Shown one piece after another: positions 8,167-17,014 of a stretch of DNA of 59,593 nucleotides (positions are counted from its first letter, which is position 1; the number at the start of each line of letters is the position of its first letter). The notes under the pieces were generated by a model that did not search any database, was not told the DNA's origin, and worked only from the letters and a program-made list of their open reading frames with translations. Origin of the DNA: Pseudomonadales bacterium (GTDB taxonomy: Bacteria; Pseudomonadota; Gammaproteobacteria; Pseudomonadales; Azotimanducaceae); assembly GCA_016779585.1 (NCBI GenBank), contig JADHNI010000011.1, forward strand, positions 1 to 59,593. The letters run 5' to 3'. The translations under genes were made by a program, and so were the position numbers.

Positions 8167-9398
8167 CCCAACTGACTGGCCAGTTGCGCATGCAGATGTG
8201 GGTCAACCGCTCCCTCTAACGACTCTACACGGCTGAAGTGATGCTTCGCCCGCTCTGCATCACTTAGCAGCAACGCCAGGTTGGCTGCCTGCAACGCGGC
8301 TTCGCGTTTTCTCGGATGCTGCGGAAAATCCTTATCAAACTGTTCAAAAAGCCTCAGCAGATGCTGTCTTTCCTGCGGCTTCTCCGCGGTTTCCGCCAGT
8401 CTGAACAGTGTGGCGCCTGACCGCAGCCGAAAATCCTCTGACTCATCACACAGGCGCATGAACAGTGCCCAGGCGTGGCTCACTTCATCCTGCAACATGC
8501 GATCGATGTAGCCGGAGCAGAACCGGTAGAACAACCTGCGGTCGCTCATTTCCTCCAGCAGCGCAAAATAAATTTGATCATCCCGGTACCGGTGCCGTTT
8601 AAGTTCCTGTTCCAATAGCTTAAGGGCGGCAGTTGGGCCCCTGGTCCTGAAGACATAACGGATCTGCTGGAACTTTTCCGCGGCTTCGGCACGCTGCGCC
8701 TCTGTCACTTCAGCCTCGGCCTGTTCCTGGCTGAACTCGGTTCTGATGCCCAGCTTGTCCCGGTAAACATGAAGCAATGCTTCGGTGGCACGAAACATCA
8801 TCAGCACTATTACCACAGCAATGTGTGAGACGATGGCCAGTCCAACATCGGTTCCGGCGAATGGGAGCTCCTTCGAGGCAACATACACCGCCAGTAACAG
8901 AACACTGGTAGTCATCGTCCTGAGTGCCAGGTAGCCAAACCCCATGTTCGACATGAACTGATAGATGCGTCTGGGGTCAATAGCACGAAGGAACGGTTCG
9001 TGAAAAACAATCGACGAGCTCACCGCCGGTGCTACAGCAAGCAATGCTGACATCGTGACCCAACGATAACCTTCAGGCGTCCAGTCCAGAAGCGTCAGGG
9101 CAAGAAGCACAGCGAAACACAGCCGGATCAATCGAAGCCGCGAACCAGTCAGCGCTTCTGACAGGGGCGGTGCCCTGGCATGTCCCCTTGCCGTGTATTC
9201 AATAACATCCAGTCCGTAGTTAAAGAACAGAATGGAGAACAGCCCTAGCAGCGACAGCGACACAAAGAACCAGGCAGTGTCCGCTTCGGTTAATAGAAAC
9301 AACCAGGTAAAAAATGAGCCAATCAGCCAGGTAACCAGGACCGGCGTTTGGAAAACAAAGGTGAGCAGTGGCAGGGAATGTCGCCGTTCGCTCACCAT
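8163..9398 (-). CDS. Membrane protein with C-terminal TPR-like region
   Basis: The protein has 411 residues and I do not recognise a family. The N-terminal half (about residues 1-215) holds roughly six hydrophobic segments typical of an inner-membrane protein. One stretch, EALTGSRLRLIRL, resembles an amphipathic linker. The C-terminal half (about 235-411) is soluble and helical with TPR-like pairs such as GPTAALKLLEQELKRHRYRDD and AALQAANLALLLSDAERAKHH. It may be an envelope scaffold or transport-linked protein. It is followed 3 bases away by the upstream DUF481 gene on the same strand, so both are likely cotranscribed. Confidence 0.75.
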   Translation of the reverse strand: MVSERRHSLPLLTFVFQTPVLVTWLIGSFFTWLFLLTEADTAWFFVSLSLLGLFSILFFNYGLDVIEYTARGHARAPPLSEALTGSRLRLIRLCFAVLLALTLLDWTPEGYRWVTMSALLAVAPAVSSSIVFHEPFLRAIDPRRIYQFMSNMGFGYLALRTMTTSVLLLAVYVASKELPFAGTDVGLAIVSHIAVVIVLMMFRATEALLHVYRDKLGIRTEFSQEQAEAEVTEAQRAEAAEKFQQIRYVFRTRGPTAALKLLEQELKRHRYRDDQIYFALLEEMSDRRLFYRFCSGYIDRMLQDEVSHAWALFMRLCDESEDFRLRSGATLFRLAETAEKPQERQHLLRLFEQFDKDFPQHPRKREAALQAANLALLLSDAERAKHHFSRVESLEGAVDPHLHAQLASQLG

Positions 9399-9401
9399 GA
9401 A

Positions 9402-10406
9402 TCAGAACTCCATACCCGCACCGATCAGGAATGCAAGATCATCATTCTCCGCACCATCCGCAGGTTCGGTGTCGTAATCGTAGTTCGTCTGCAGATTCAG
9501 GTAGATGTCATCTGTAATGTCATACCTGATACCAGTCTGGCTCGTGAACACTGTGTTTCTCCTGCCCTGAAGGTTGCGGTAAATGTTGTGATTGTGAAAG
9601 AACTCCAGATCTTCACCCATAAAACTCCAGAGGAATTCAAGACGCCAGTCGATGTTGGTTGAAGACTCATCTTCACCGGCAGTTTTCTCTGACGCGTAAC
9701 CAGCACCCAGCTGAAAATTCAAAACTCGATCGGCATCGTCAAAAACGTCATAACCCAGCGCTGGGTTAAACGAGATACGACGATCCAACTGGGCAACCGG
9801 GTCACGCTCCGCGGTCAGGTTCATCGCAAAAAACCAGTCGTCATGAAACAGATAATTGTAGCCAGCGTTCAAACGATCCCTCTGTCTCGTTCGTTCTCCA
9901 TTGAGTTCTTCCCGCGCGATCGACAGATCAGTATTGTAGCGATGGTCGCCGGTCTTCATGCTGCCTTTCCACTGCAGGTTGGTGGTCTGGCTATCAGTGT
10001 TACCACGGCTGAAATTAGAGCTGACATCTAGGTTTGCTTTCCAGTCAAACTTCTCTATTTTTTCCGTTTTTTTTACGTCAGCCAGCGCAACGACGATGCT
10101 TTCATAGGACGACGTCAATCGAACATTACCTTCCTCGTCAGCCGGCTCGATCAGGTATGCTCCCTTGGTGCCATCAAACAACTCCACTTCCATGGCATTG
10201 TCTGATTCAACGTGGGCAATATGCTCGAACTCAACATCAAACTTATCGCTGTATTCCGGTTCAATAGTGATGTTGTCGTCCCAGATTTCCTTGATTTCAC
10301 CTGTGATCCGGTCACCGTTCTTCAGATGAATCACATCAGCCTGCAGTACAACAGGCGCGTACAGGAACAGCGCCAAAAACGGGTATCTAAGCTGTCTTAG
10401 TGTCAT
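9402..10406 (-). CDS. DUF481 outer-membrane beta-barrel protein
   Basis: The ATG encoding MTLRQLRYPFLALFL is chosen because it gives a signal peptide cleaved near LQA-DV; an in-frame extension beyond it has no signal character. The mature part begins with VIHLKNGDRITGEIKEI, a small beta domain common before DUF481 barrels, followed by repeated amphipathic beta strands (residues about 125-334). It ends in the terminal-Phe pattern (GMEF) used for BAM insertion. The function of DUF481 proteins is unknown, although salt or osmotic induction is reported for some. The neighbour is the TPR membrane protein downstream on the same strand. Confidence 0.85.
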   Translation of the reverse strand: MTLRQLRYPFLALFLYAPVVLQADVIHLKNGDRITGEIKEIWDDNITIEPEYSDKFDVEFEHIAHVESDNAMEVELFDGTKGAYLIEPADEEGNVRLTSSYESIVVALADVKKTEKIEKFDWKANLDVSSNFSRGNTDSQTTNLQWKGSMKTGDHRYNTDLSIAREELNGERTRQRDRLNAGYNYLFHDDWFFAMNLTAERDPVAQLDRRISFNPALGYDVFDDADRVLNFQLGAGYASEKTAGEDESSTNIDWRLEFLWSFMGEDLEFFHNHNIYRNLQGRRNTVFTSQTGIRYDITDDIYLNLQTNYDYDTEPADGAENDDLAFLIGAGMEF

Positions 10407-10604
10407 GGGAATAAGATTTGCGGGAAATTCCGCGCATTCTACGGTTACGTACTGGCGCTGCCAAATGGACAGCAAGAAGCGCCGACTCGAAGCCCTTTGT
10501 AGTATCTGTCACAGGGCAAAGGAATACCCTGACAACCCACTGGTTGTCGGACAAGCCAGCAGTGCTATTATTGAAGTCCCCTACAAAAAAATAGCGGAGT
10601 CCCT

Positions 10605-11984
10605 ATGAGCATCAAGAACATGATGGACCAGATCACGCTCCCGGCTGCCCGCAGCCTGGCACCTGGCGAGGCACGATGTCCCGGTCGTTCCGTGCAGGAC
10701 GTTCTGCAGAGCGAAAGCAGCAAAAACGACCCCGGTCTCATGGACTCTCACTATGAATTTATGGGTGACGAAGACGTTCCGTTTTCACGCTACACCAGCC
10801 AGGAGTTCTACGATGCCGAGATGAAGCACCTCTGGCCGAAAGTCTGGCAATGGGCCTGTCGGGAAGAACACGTGCCTGAACCCGGTGATTATTATGTTTA
10901 CGACGTTGGCCCCTACAGCGCCATGGTCGTCAGAGGGAAGGACAAGCAGATACGGGCTTTTGTAAACTCCTGCCCGCACCGCGGTATGGCCTTCTTTGAT
11001 CCGGGAACCTCAGGTAAAGGCAAGCAGTTCCTGCGCTGTCCGTTTCACGGTATGTCCTGGAACCTGGATGGCAGCCTGCAGGAAATCCCGTGCCGCTGGG
11101 ACTTCCCCCATGTTGAAGACGAAAACTTTGGCCTGACGGAAATCCCCACCGACACCTGGGCTGGCTTTGTGTTCATCAACTTCGACCAGGATTGTGAACC
11201 GCTGAACGACTTCCTTGAGGTGCTGCCTGAACACTTCAGGAACTGGGGGCTGGAAAACCGATACGTTGCCATCCACACCTACAAGGAACTGCCAGGCAAC
11301 TGGAAGATGTGTATGGAAGGCTTCCTTGAGGCCTACCACGTGCTGCAGACTCACCCGGAGGGATTAAGGCAATCCTCATGGGCGAACACCCAGTACGACG
11401 TGTTCGGCAAGAACGTAACGCGCTTCCTGCAGAACCTGTCTACAGGCAACCCTCACATGGATCTTACCGAGGCCGAGACTTATGGTGTGCTTGGGTACAA
11501 TCCCGACGACCTGCCTGAAGGCAAGACTGCCCGTGAGGCCCATGCGGACAACCTGCGAAAAACCATGGGGGAAGCTCTCGGTGTCGACCTGTCCGATGTC
11601 AGCACCTCAATCATGCTGGACTCCATCGAGTATCACCTGTTTCCCAACGCCTGTTTCTTCCCGGGCATTCAAATCCCGCTGATCTATCGTTTCAGGCCGA
11701 CCTCACTCGGAACCTGTGTTCACGAAATCATGATCCTGCAACCGGTCGCCGAAGGCGCAGACCGACCTCCACCCGCGGAGGTCACCAGGCTGGGCATGGA
11801 AGACTCCTACAAGACCGTTGAAGGCTTTGCACTCGCCCACGTGCTGGACCAGGACACGGAGAATTTCTATCGCCAATGGGCCGGCATGAATGCCTCACAG
11901 AAAACCGGGCAGACCCTGGGTAACTACCAGGAAGTCAGGATCCGTAACCTGCACAAGACGCTGGACGAATACCTGGCAGGCTGA
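10605..11984 (+). CDS. Rieske ring-hydroxylating oxygenase alpha subunit
   Basis: The protein has 459 residues. The Rieske 2Fe-2S motif is CPHRG...CPFHGMSW with Cys123/His125 and Cys145/His148. The catalytic non-heme iron domain follows, with EGFLEAYHVLQTHPE near residues 238-252 supplying the His ligands. Such proteins oxygenate aromatic or alicyclic substrates using electrons from a reductase. No reductase, ferredoxin or beta subunit is encoded in this window. The nearest gene is a convergent SnoaL-like protein, which may play a partner role. GGAG precedes the ATG. The substrate cannot be inferred. Confidence 0.92.
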   Translation: MSIKNMMDQITLPAARSLAPGEARCPGRSVQDVLQSESSKNDPGLMDSHYEFMGDEDVPFSRYTSQEFYDAEMKHLWPKVWQWACREEHVPEPGDYYVYDVGPYSAMVVRGKDKQIRAFVNSCPHRGMAFFDPGTSGKGKQFLRCPFHGMSWNLDGSLQEIPCRWDFPHVEDENFGLTEIPTDTWAGFVFINFDQDCEPLNDFLEVLPEHFRNWGLENRYVAIHTYKELPGNWKMCMEGFLEAYHVLQTHPEGLRQSSWANTQYDVFGKNVTRFLQNLSTGNPHMDLTEAETYGVLGYNPDDLPEGKTAREAHADNLRKTMGEALGVDLSDVSTSIMLDSIEYHLFPNACFFPGIQIPLIYRFRPTSLGTCVHEIMILQPVAEGADRPPPAEVTRLGMEDSYKTVEGFALAHVLDQDTENFYRQWAGMNASQKTGQTLGNYQEVRIRNLHKTLDEYLAG

Positions 11985-11997
11985 CCTGCACCTGGCA

Positions 11998-12519
11998 TCA
12001 GGACAGGAATTCGTGCGAGGGGTCGTCTGGCTGGTTGGTGGCGCGAGCGATCGGGACGAGTGAGGCATTCTGCTCAAAGTTGTCACTGCAGGCTGCATCC
12101 TGGTGCCACGTCATGACGATCTTTCGAAAACTGATCTTCCAGACACCGTTGCGTTTCTCCAGGTCATCCAGGTAACGACCGATATAGGTCATCTCGGTGT
12201 CATCCGGACGGCGATGGTGAGCCGTCAGGTAGGTTTCCGCTTTCGCCTTGTTAGAGTCCCCATCCAGGAAAACCAGGATATTGCTGACCTGGTGCTGGGT
12301 GTTCACAAACTTCCTGAGACCGTCGGGTAGCATATCAAGGAATGGATGTGCCGGGCCCTTGTACCCACCATAGTCCACTTCCGAATCCTCCCAGCAGGTG
12401 GACTTCAGGATGTCCGCGTCCGCCCGGTCCACACCCCGCGCATAGGTGTGGATCACTTCCTGGATTGCCAGGCGATCAGCCAGTTCTTCGAGTGTTGGTA
12501 CCTTACCGACTTCTGTCAT
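11998..12519 (-). CDS. SnoaL-like / NTF2-fold protein
   Basis: The start at MTEVGKVPTLEEL has GGAGA upstream. The protein has 173 residues with the SnoaL_4 signature (IQEVIHTYARGVDRADADILKS, then WEDSEVDYGGYKG) and a terminal WKISFRKIVMTWH strand. It is related to the 2246-2746 protein. It is convergent with the Rieske oxygenase, ending 13 bases from it. Members of the family include beta-like subunits and dehydratases of ring-oxidation routes, so a link to the oxygenase is plausible but not shown. Confidence 0.82.
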   Translation of the reverse strand: MTEVGKVPTLEELADRLAIQEVIHTYARGVDRADADILKSTCWEDSEVDYGGYKGPAHPFLDMLPDGLRKFVNTQHQVSNILVFLDGDSNKAKAETYLTAHHRRPDDTEMTYIGRYLDDLEKRNGVWKISFRKIVMTWHQDAACSDNFEQNASLVPIARATNQPDDPSHEFLS

Positions 12520-12532
12520 GGGACTGTCTCCG

Positions 12533-13942
12533 TTAAATAATGGGTTCCGCCGGACCAAAAAAAGCCTTGGTCAGCCGCGTTTTGATAGCTTTCGGACTCA
12601 TCTCCACACCGGGAAACTGCCCTACGGGTTTGTAGTTATCATGAAACCTTTTATCAAAGAACGGCATTTCTTCGCCACCTTCACGCAGCGCATAGCTGGT
12701 TGAATAGGTAAACGGCCATATATTGGCTATTGGTATCAGCGAAAAAATGTTTTCCACAATACCGTAAAAAAAACTGAGTATCGGGACCTTTCGCCTGGGC
12801 CCAATCGTCCAGGCATTTGTTGGCGATGCCGCACGCATGATGTTTTCATCCACCTGGTCAAAGAACTCCCTGTCCCTGAGTATAATCCCAGCCTCGGTAT
12901 TCAGACGCTGAGACCTGGGGTCCATGTTGAAAGAACTCAGCCAGACAATGTCATCGTCAAAAAGGTAGGTCTTGGAATGAATACAGGTGTAGTGCTTGTC
13001 TGAGTGCACCACGCCAGGCACCGCACGCACCATGAGGGGATAGTCAGGTGGGTCGGGTTTCATCTCATGTATCTGCCACTTGAACTTTCTCAGGTAGCGC
13101 TTCTTGTTTTTGTAGGAAAAGGCATAAGCGTAAAAATGATCAGCCGCGCCCAGTGAATTGGTCGATACGATGAAGTCCAGATCCGGCTTTTCCTCAATAA
13201 GATCACTGAAAAACTTTTTGCTACCGGCGACCAGGCAGGGTGTCTGCATAACAATTCGGTGCTCTGCCAATTGCATCAGCTTGACGATGCTTTCGGTGGT
13301 CTCGGCCAGGTCGTCGCCGTCTTCATGTTTACCGGGATGGTCAGCAACGAACACCATCTCATCAATACGCTCACCCCGGCTGACAATGCGCTTCATCATG
13401 CAGGCTTCGTTATCGGCACATTGATCCAGCTCACGAAACAGATCCGGCATGGTGTAGTCACCGTCAACCACCACAATTTTGTTGTGCATACGGTGATTCG
13501 CCTTGCCGAAGTTCAACGTGAACTGACGCAGGGTCTGGAGCGCGCCAATTTCAATGTTTTCTGCCAGCGGGTTGTAGTGGCGGATTTCAATGTTTTTATG
13601 CAGCATGGCGAGGAACGGCACAATTCGCGCATTACCCCGAAGTGACAAGTCATCAATCAGGAGGCGAACCTTAACGCCGCGTTCCGCCGCCTTGTAGAGT
13701 TCCCAGAACATAAAAGCGCCGGTTTCATCTGCCGCCCAGATAAAAGTCTGGAGCTTGATACTTTCTTCTGCCTCCCTGATGAGATTGACCCGGGCAAGCA
13801 AGGCGTCATCTCCCAACTCGAGCAGGTAGGCATGGTTCACATCATCGGAAAATGCCTGCTTAACATGTTCGCCAAAAACACTGCCTTGTGCCCCGGAACA
13901 GCAAAGCAGCAAAAACAGCAGGAACCGCGGAAATCGACTCAT
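12533..13942 (-). CDS. PLD-superfamily (cardiolipin synthase-like) protein, possibly shortened
   Basis: The protein has 469 residues with a signal peptide (LLFLLLCCSGAQG). Two HxKxxxxD motifs are present: HNKIVVVD (His153, Lys155, Asp160) and HSKTYLFD (His322, Lys324, Asp329), the second followed by SSFNMDPRS. The usual GGRN-type segment that follows the first HKD motif in this family is absent; the sequence runs from VDGDY straight into MPDLFRELD. This suggests an in-frame internal loss of some tens of residues. Family members hydrolyse or transfer phosphatidyl groups at the periplasmic side. Activity is uncertain here. Confidence 0.8.
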   Translation of the reverse strand: MSRFPRFLLFLLLCCSGAQGSVFGEHVKQAFSDDVNHAYLLELGDDALLARVNLIREAEESIKLQTFIWAADETGAFMFWELYKAAERGVKVRLLIDDLSLRGNARIVPFLAMLHKNIEIRHYNPLAENIEIGALQTLRQFTLNFGKANHRMHNKIVVVDGDYTMPDLFRELDQCADNEACMMKRIVSRGERIDEMVFVADHPGKHEDGDDLAETTESIVKLMQLAEHRIVMQTPCLVAGSKKFFSDLIEEKPDLDFIVSTNSLGAADHFYAYAFSYKNKKRYLRKFKWQIHEMKPDPPDYPLMVRAVPGVVHSDKHYTCIHSKTYLFDDDIVWLSSFNMDPRSQRLNTEAGIILRDREFFDQVDENIMRAASPTNAWTIGPRRKVPILSFFYGIVENIFSLIPIANIWPFTYSTSYALREGGEEMPFFDKRFHDNYKPVGQFPGVEMSPKAIKTRLTKAFFGPAEPII

Positions 13943-14012
13943 CGCCCGATTATTGCACGGCTCAGGACCGGGGGCTAAGCTGAGCCGCTTTCAAATAATC
14001 AGGTCACAAGTC

Positions 14013-16185
14013 ATGTCCCGATGGTTTTCAGCAGTGCTGCTACTCACCACTGTGATAGCAAGCTGCCAGTCGCTTGCCGAACGACCCAGTGTGGGTCTTG
14101 TGCTCAGTGGAGGTGGTGCGCGCGGCGCCGCACACATTGGTGTTCTCAAGGTCCTGGAAGCACACCGAATACCCATCGACTACATCGCTGGCACAAGCAT
14201 GGGCTCCATTGTTGGCGGGCTCTACGCGAGCGGGCTCAGTGCAAGCGAAATCGAGGAAGTTCTGGTCAACATGGACTGGAATGACAAGCTGTCTGACGCG
14301 CCTTCACGTGCAGACAAGCAGATGATCCGCAAGGTCACCGAGGCGCAGTTTTCAGTTTCCGGAAGACCTGGACTGAACGACGGCGAACTGGTCTTCCCGC
14401 AGGGCCTGATCCAGGGTCAGAAAATTCTGCCGGAACTGCAGCGCCAGACTATTCACGTGTCACATATTCATGACTTTGCAGACCTGCCAATTCCTTTTCG
14501 GGCAGTCGCCACGGACATCGTCGAAGGCACGATGATCGTGATGACCAGCGGTGATCTCGCGGTTGCCATGCGTGCCAGCATGGCAGTACCCAGTATATTT
14601 GCACCAACAACCATCGACGGCAGGTTGCTGGTAGACGGCGGTCTCACCAACAACCTGCCGGTAGACGTCGTTAAAGAAATGGGCGCCGACATTGTGATCG
14701 CCGTGGACATCAGTTCCCCATTAAAAGAACAGGAAGAGATAGAAAACCTCCTCGATATCACCGACCAGCTGACGCGCATCCTGACCGGTGTGAACACCCA
14801 GCAGAGCAGGACAATGCTGAGTCAACAGGACATCCTTATAGAGCCCCGATCGGTGGGTATTCTGCGGGCAATTTCAACGAAGCAAACACAATCATTCCAA
14901 TTGGAGAGAGCGAAGCGTCGCGCCATCTTGATCGGTTACAGCAACTTGCCCTTTCCGCAGCGGAGTATCGTGAACACTTGAACTTGAGGGAAAGACAAAC
15001 TCCGAACATCCCCATAGTTCGGCATGTTTCACTGAACAACAATTCGACGCTCAGAGACGACGTACTCAGCGAGTGGATTGGTACCCGAGAAGGAGACACC
15101 TTTAATCTTGATCGTATCGAACAGGATCTCACCGACATACATGCACTCGGCAACTTCCAGTCTGTCAGTTATTCCCTGGACCATACCGCTGACGGTGTGG
15201 ACATTAACCTTGATGCCGCCACCAAGAGCTGGGGCCCCAATTACCTGTACCTGGGCCTTGATATGGAAGGCGACCTGGCCGGCAACAGCCTGATCAGCAT
15301 GTCGGCAGGCTATTCAAGGGAAGAGCTGACCGACAAGGGAGCGATCTGGACGAGTTGGGCCACCGTCGGTGATGAACCTGGATTGCAGACACACTTATAC
15401 CTGCCACTAACTCATTCACTGGGTCCATTCGCCATGGTATCGGGCGGAATCACGCGCACTGACCAGGCAATCTACAGCGATGATGACAAAATTGCGGACT
15501 ACCGACTGGGCGAGGCCTTTTTTGCCACCGGCATCGGCTGGGAATTCAGCAGGCGATCCGCATTCACCATCGGTGTTGACAGGGTCAACGGCGAAGCCAA
15601 GCTGCTGGTTGGTGACCCGGGTAATCCCGAGCCAGAGTACAAAGACGGCGGTATCTGGACCCAGTATCGCTACGATTCCCTGAACGACCGTGATTTCCCC
15701 GACTCGGGCTCCTACCTTAATCTGCTGGCACGGAAATCATTGGAAACCCTGGGAGCAGACAGCGGATACGAGCGCTACGAGGTGGCATTGGCGCACGTCT
15801 TTCCCTACAGGAATCATCGATTTGTCCTGGGTCTGCAGGCAGGAACCACTGAAGGTGACGGCACTATTGCCGGCCTTTTTACCGCCGGTGGTGGCCCTAC
15901 CCTGCTCGGTCTGAAGCGTAACCAGCTTATTGGACCGCACCTCGCTGTGGTTCAGGCTACTACAAGGAGTATGCACCTATGCCCTTCCTGTCCGGATACA
16001 TCGGAGGCCTGTTGGAATATGGCGGCGTCTACGAGAACCAGGGGGATATGCTGGGCAGCGACTCCATCGGTTCTGCCAGCATCTGGTTTGGTATGGACAC
16101 ACCGGTGGGACCGTTCCAGATAGGCTTCGGTGCCACGGATGACGGCGACTACAACCTGTTTACGAGAGTTGGGCACCTATTCTGA
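14013..16185 (+). pseudogene. Patatin-POTRA-barrel (PlpD-like type V secretion) gene with two frameshifts
   Basis: The start at MSRWFSAVLLL gives a signal peptide. The patatin domain has the oxyanion loop GGGARG, nucleophile motif GTSMGS and DGG (in DGGLTNNLP). Reading breaks at about 14844-14850; the next frame continues GGYSAGNF, then a POTRA-like segment and beta-barrel. It breaks again near 15946-15950, after which the third frame supplies GYYKEYAPMPFLSGY and the terminal strand ending GHLF at 16185. Read through, it is one patatin/POTRA/16-strand barrel protein of about 720 residues, as in PlpD. Both breaks fit one lost base in a C or G run. Confidence 0.85.
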
Positions 16186-16232
16186 TTCAGGTACAGTGAC
16201 TTCTATCGCTAACACCGGCAAGGAGTTCACAC

Positions 16233-17006
16233 ATGATCAGACTGGTATTCGCCCTTAGGCGCAAAGCCGATCTTTCCCGGGAAGAGTTCCAGGCATACTG
16301 GCGGGAAAAACATGCTCCCCTGGTGGCCAGCTTCGCCACCGAACTCAACATACACCGATACGTACAAACGCACACACTGACCGATTCTGCCAACGAAGCC
16401 ATGCGACAAGCCCGCGGCAATATGGAACCGGAATACGACGGCGTTGCGGAACTCTGGTGGGAGGATGAGCGCGCCCTGACGGAGCAGATGCAGTCCAACA
16501 CCGCCAGTGATGCGGGGGCTGCACTTCTGGAGGATGAAAAGAAGTTTATCGACCTACCCAACTCCCCGCTCTGGTTCGCCTACGAGTACCCGCAGATCAA
16601 CCCGGCCCCCGAAACCATCCTGGCACGGCAGAAATCCAACATTGTCCGTTTGTTTTTTCCCCTGCGTCACAAGGCGGAGATCCCGGAAGACAAAGCCAGG
16701 CACTACTGGCTGACCCACCATGGCCCCCTGGTCAGATCGCACGGTGCAGCCAGCGGCACCCTGTGTTACCGGCAGGTGCACCGAGCAAATTCAGGACTGG
16801 ATGCGGGCATCCAGGCTGCCAGGGGAACGCAGGTGGAGTCCTACCTGGGTCACGCGGAAGCCTGGGTGGATCTCTCCCGTCTGCCGCAGACTAATGAGGC
16901 AAGGACTGCCAACAAGGCGTTTATCGCGGATGAGCACAACTTTATCGACATGTCGCGCTCAACCATTTTCTTCGGCAAGGAATACTCCGTTATCGACAAA
17001 AGATAG
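16233..17006 (+). CDS. Tandem EthD-domain protein
   Basis: The protein has 257 residues and consists of two related EthD/dimeric alpha-beta-barrel halves. The first has LRRKADLSREEFQAYWREKHAPLV (about residues 8-31); the second has LRHKAEIPEDKARHYWLTHHGPLV (about 144-167). EthD proteins are small accessory proteins first linked to ether degradation; many relatives accompany oxidative catabolism and some act as lyases or isomerases. The duplication makes a pseudo-dimer in one chain. AAGGAG lies before the ATG. It follows the broken patatin gene and precedes ompA on the same strand. Confidence 0.85.
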   Translation: MIRLVFALRRKADLSREEFQAYWREKHAPLVASFATELNIHRYVQTHTLTDSANEAMRQARGNMEPEYDGVAELWWEDERALTEQMQSNTASDAGAALLEDEKKFIDLPNSPLWFAYEYPQINPAPETILARQKSNIVRLFFPLRHKAEIPEDKARHYWLTHHGPLVRSHGAASGTLCYRQVHRANSGLDAGIQAARGTQVESYLGHAEAWVDLSRLPQTNEARTANKAFIADEHNFIDMSRSTIFFGKEYSVIDKR

Positions 17007-17014
17007 AGAATCCG

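Noticed and set aside
10405-10608. Small plus-strand frame before the Rieske gene
   Set aside because: It covers the DUF481 leader and the intergenic region, has no Shine-Dalgarno and no recognisable sequence. Treated as intergenic.
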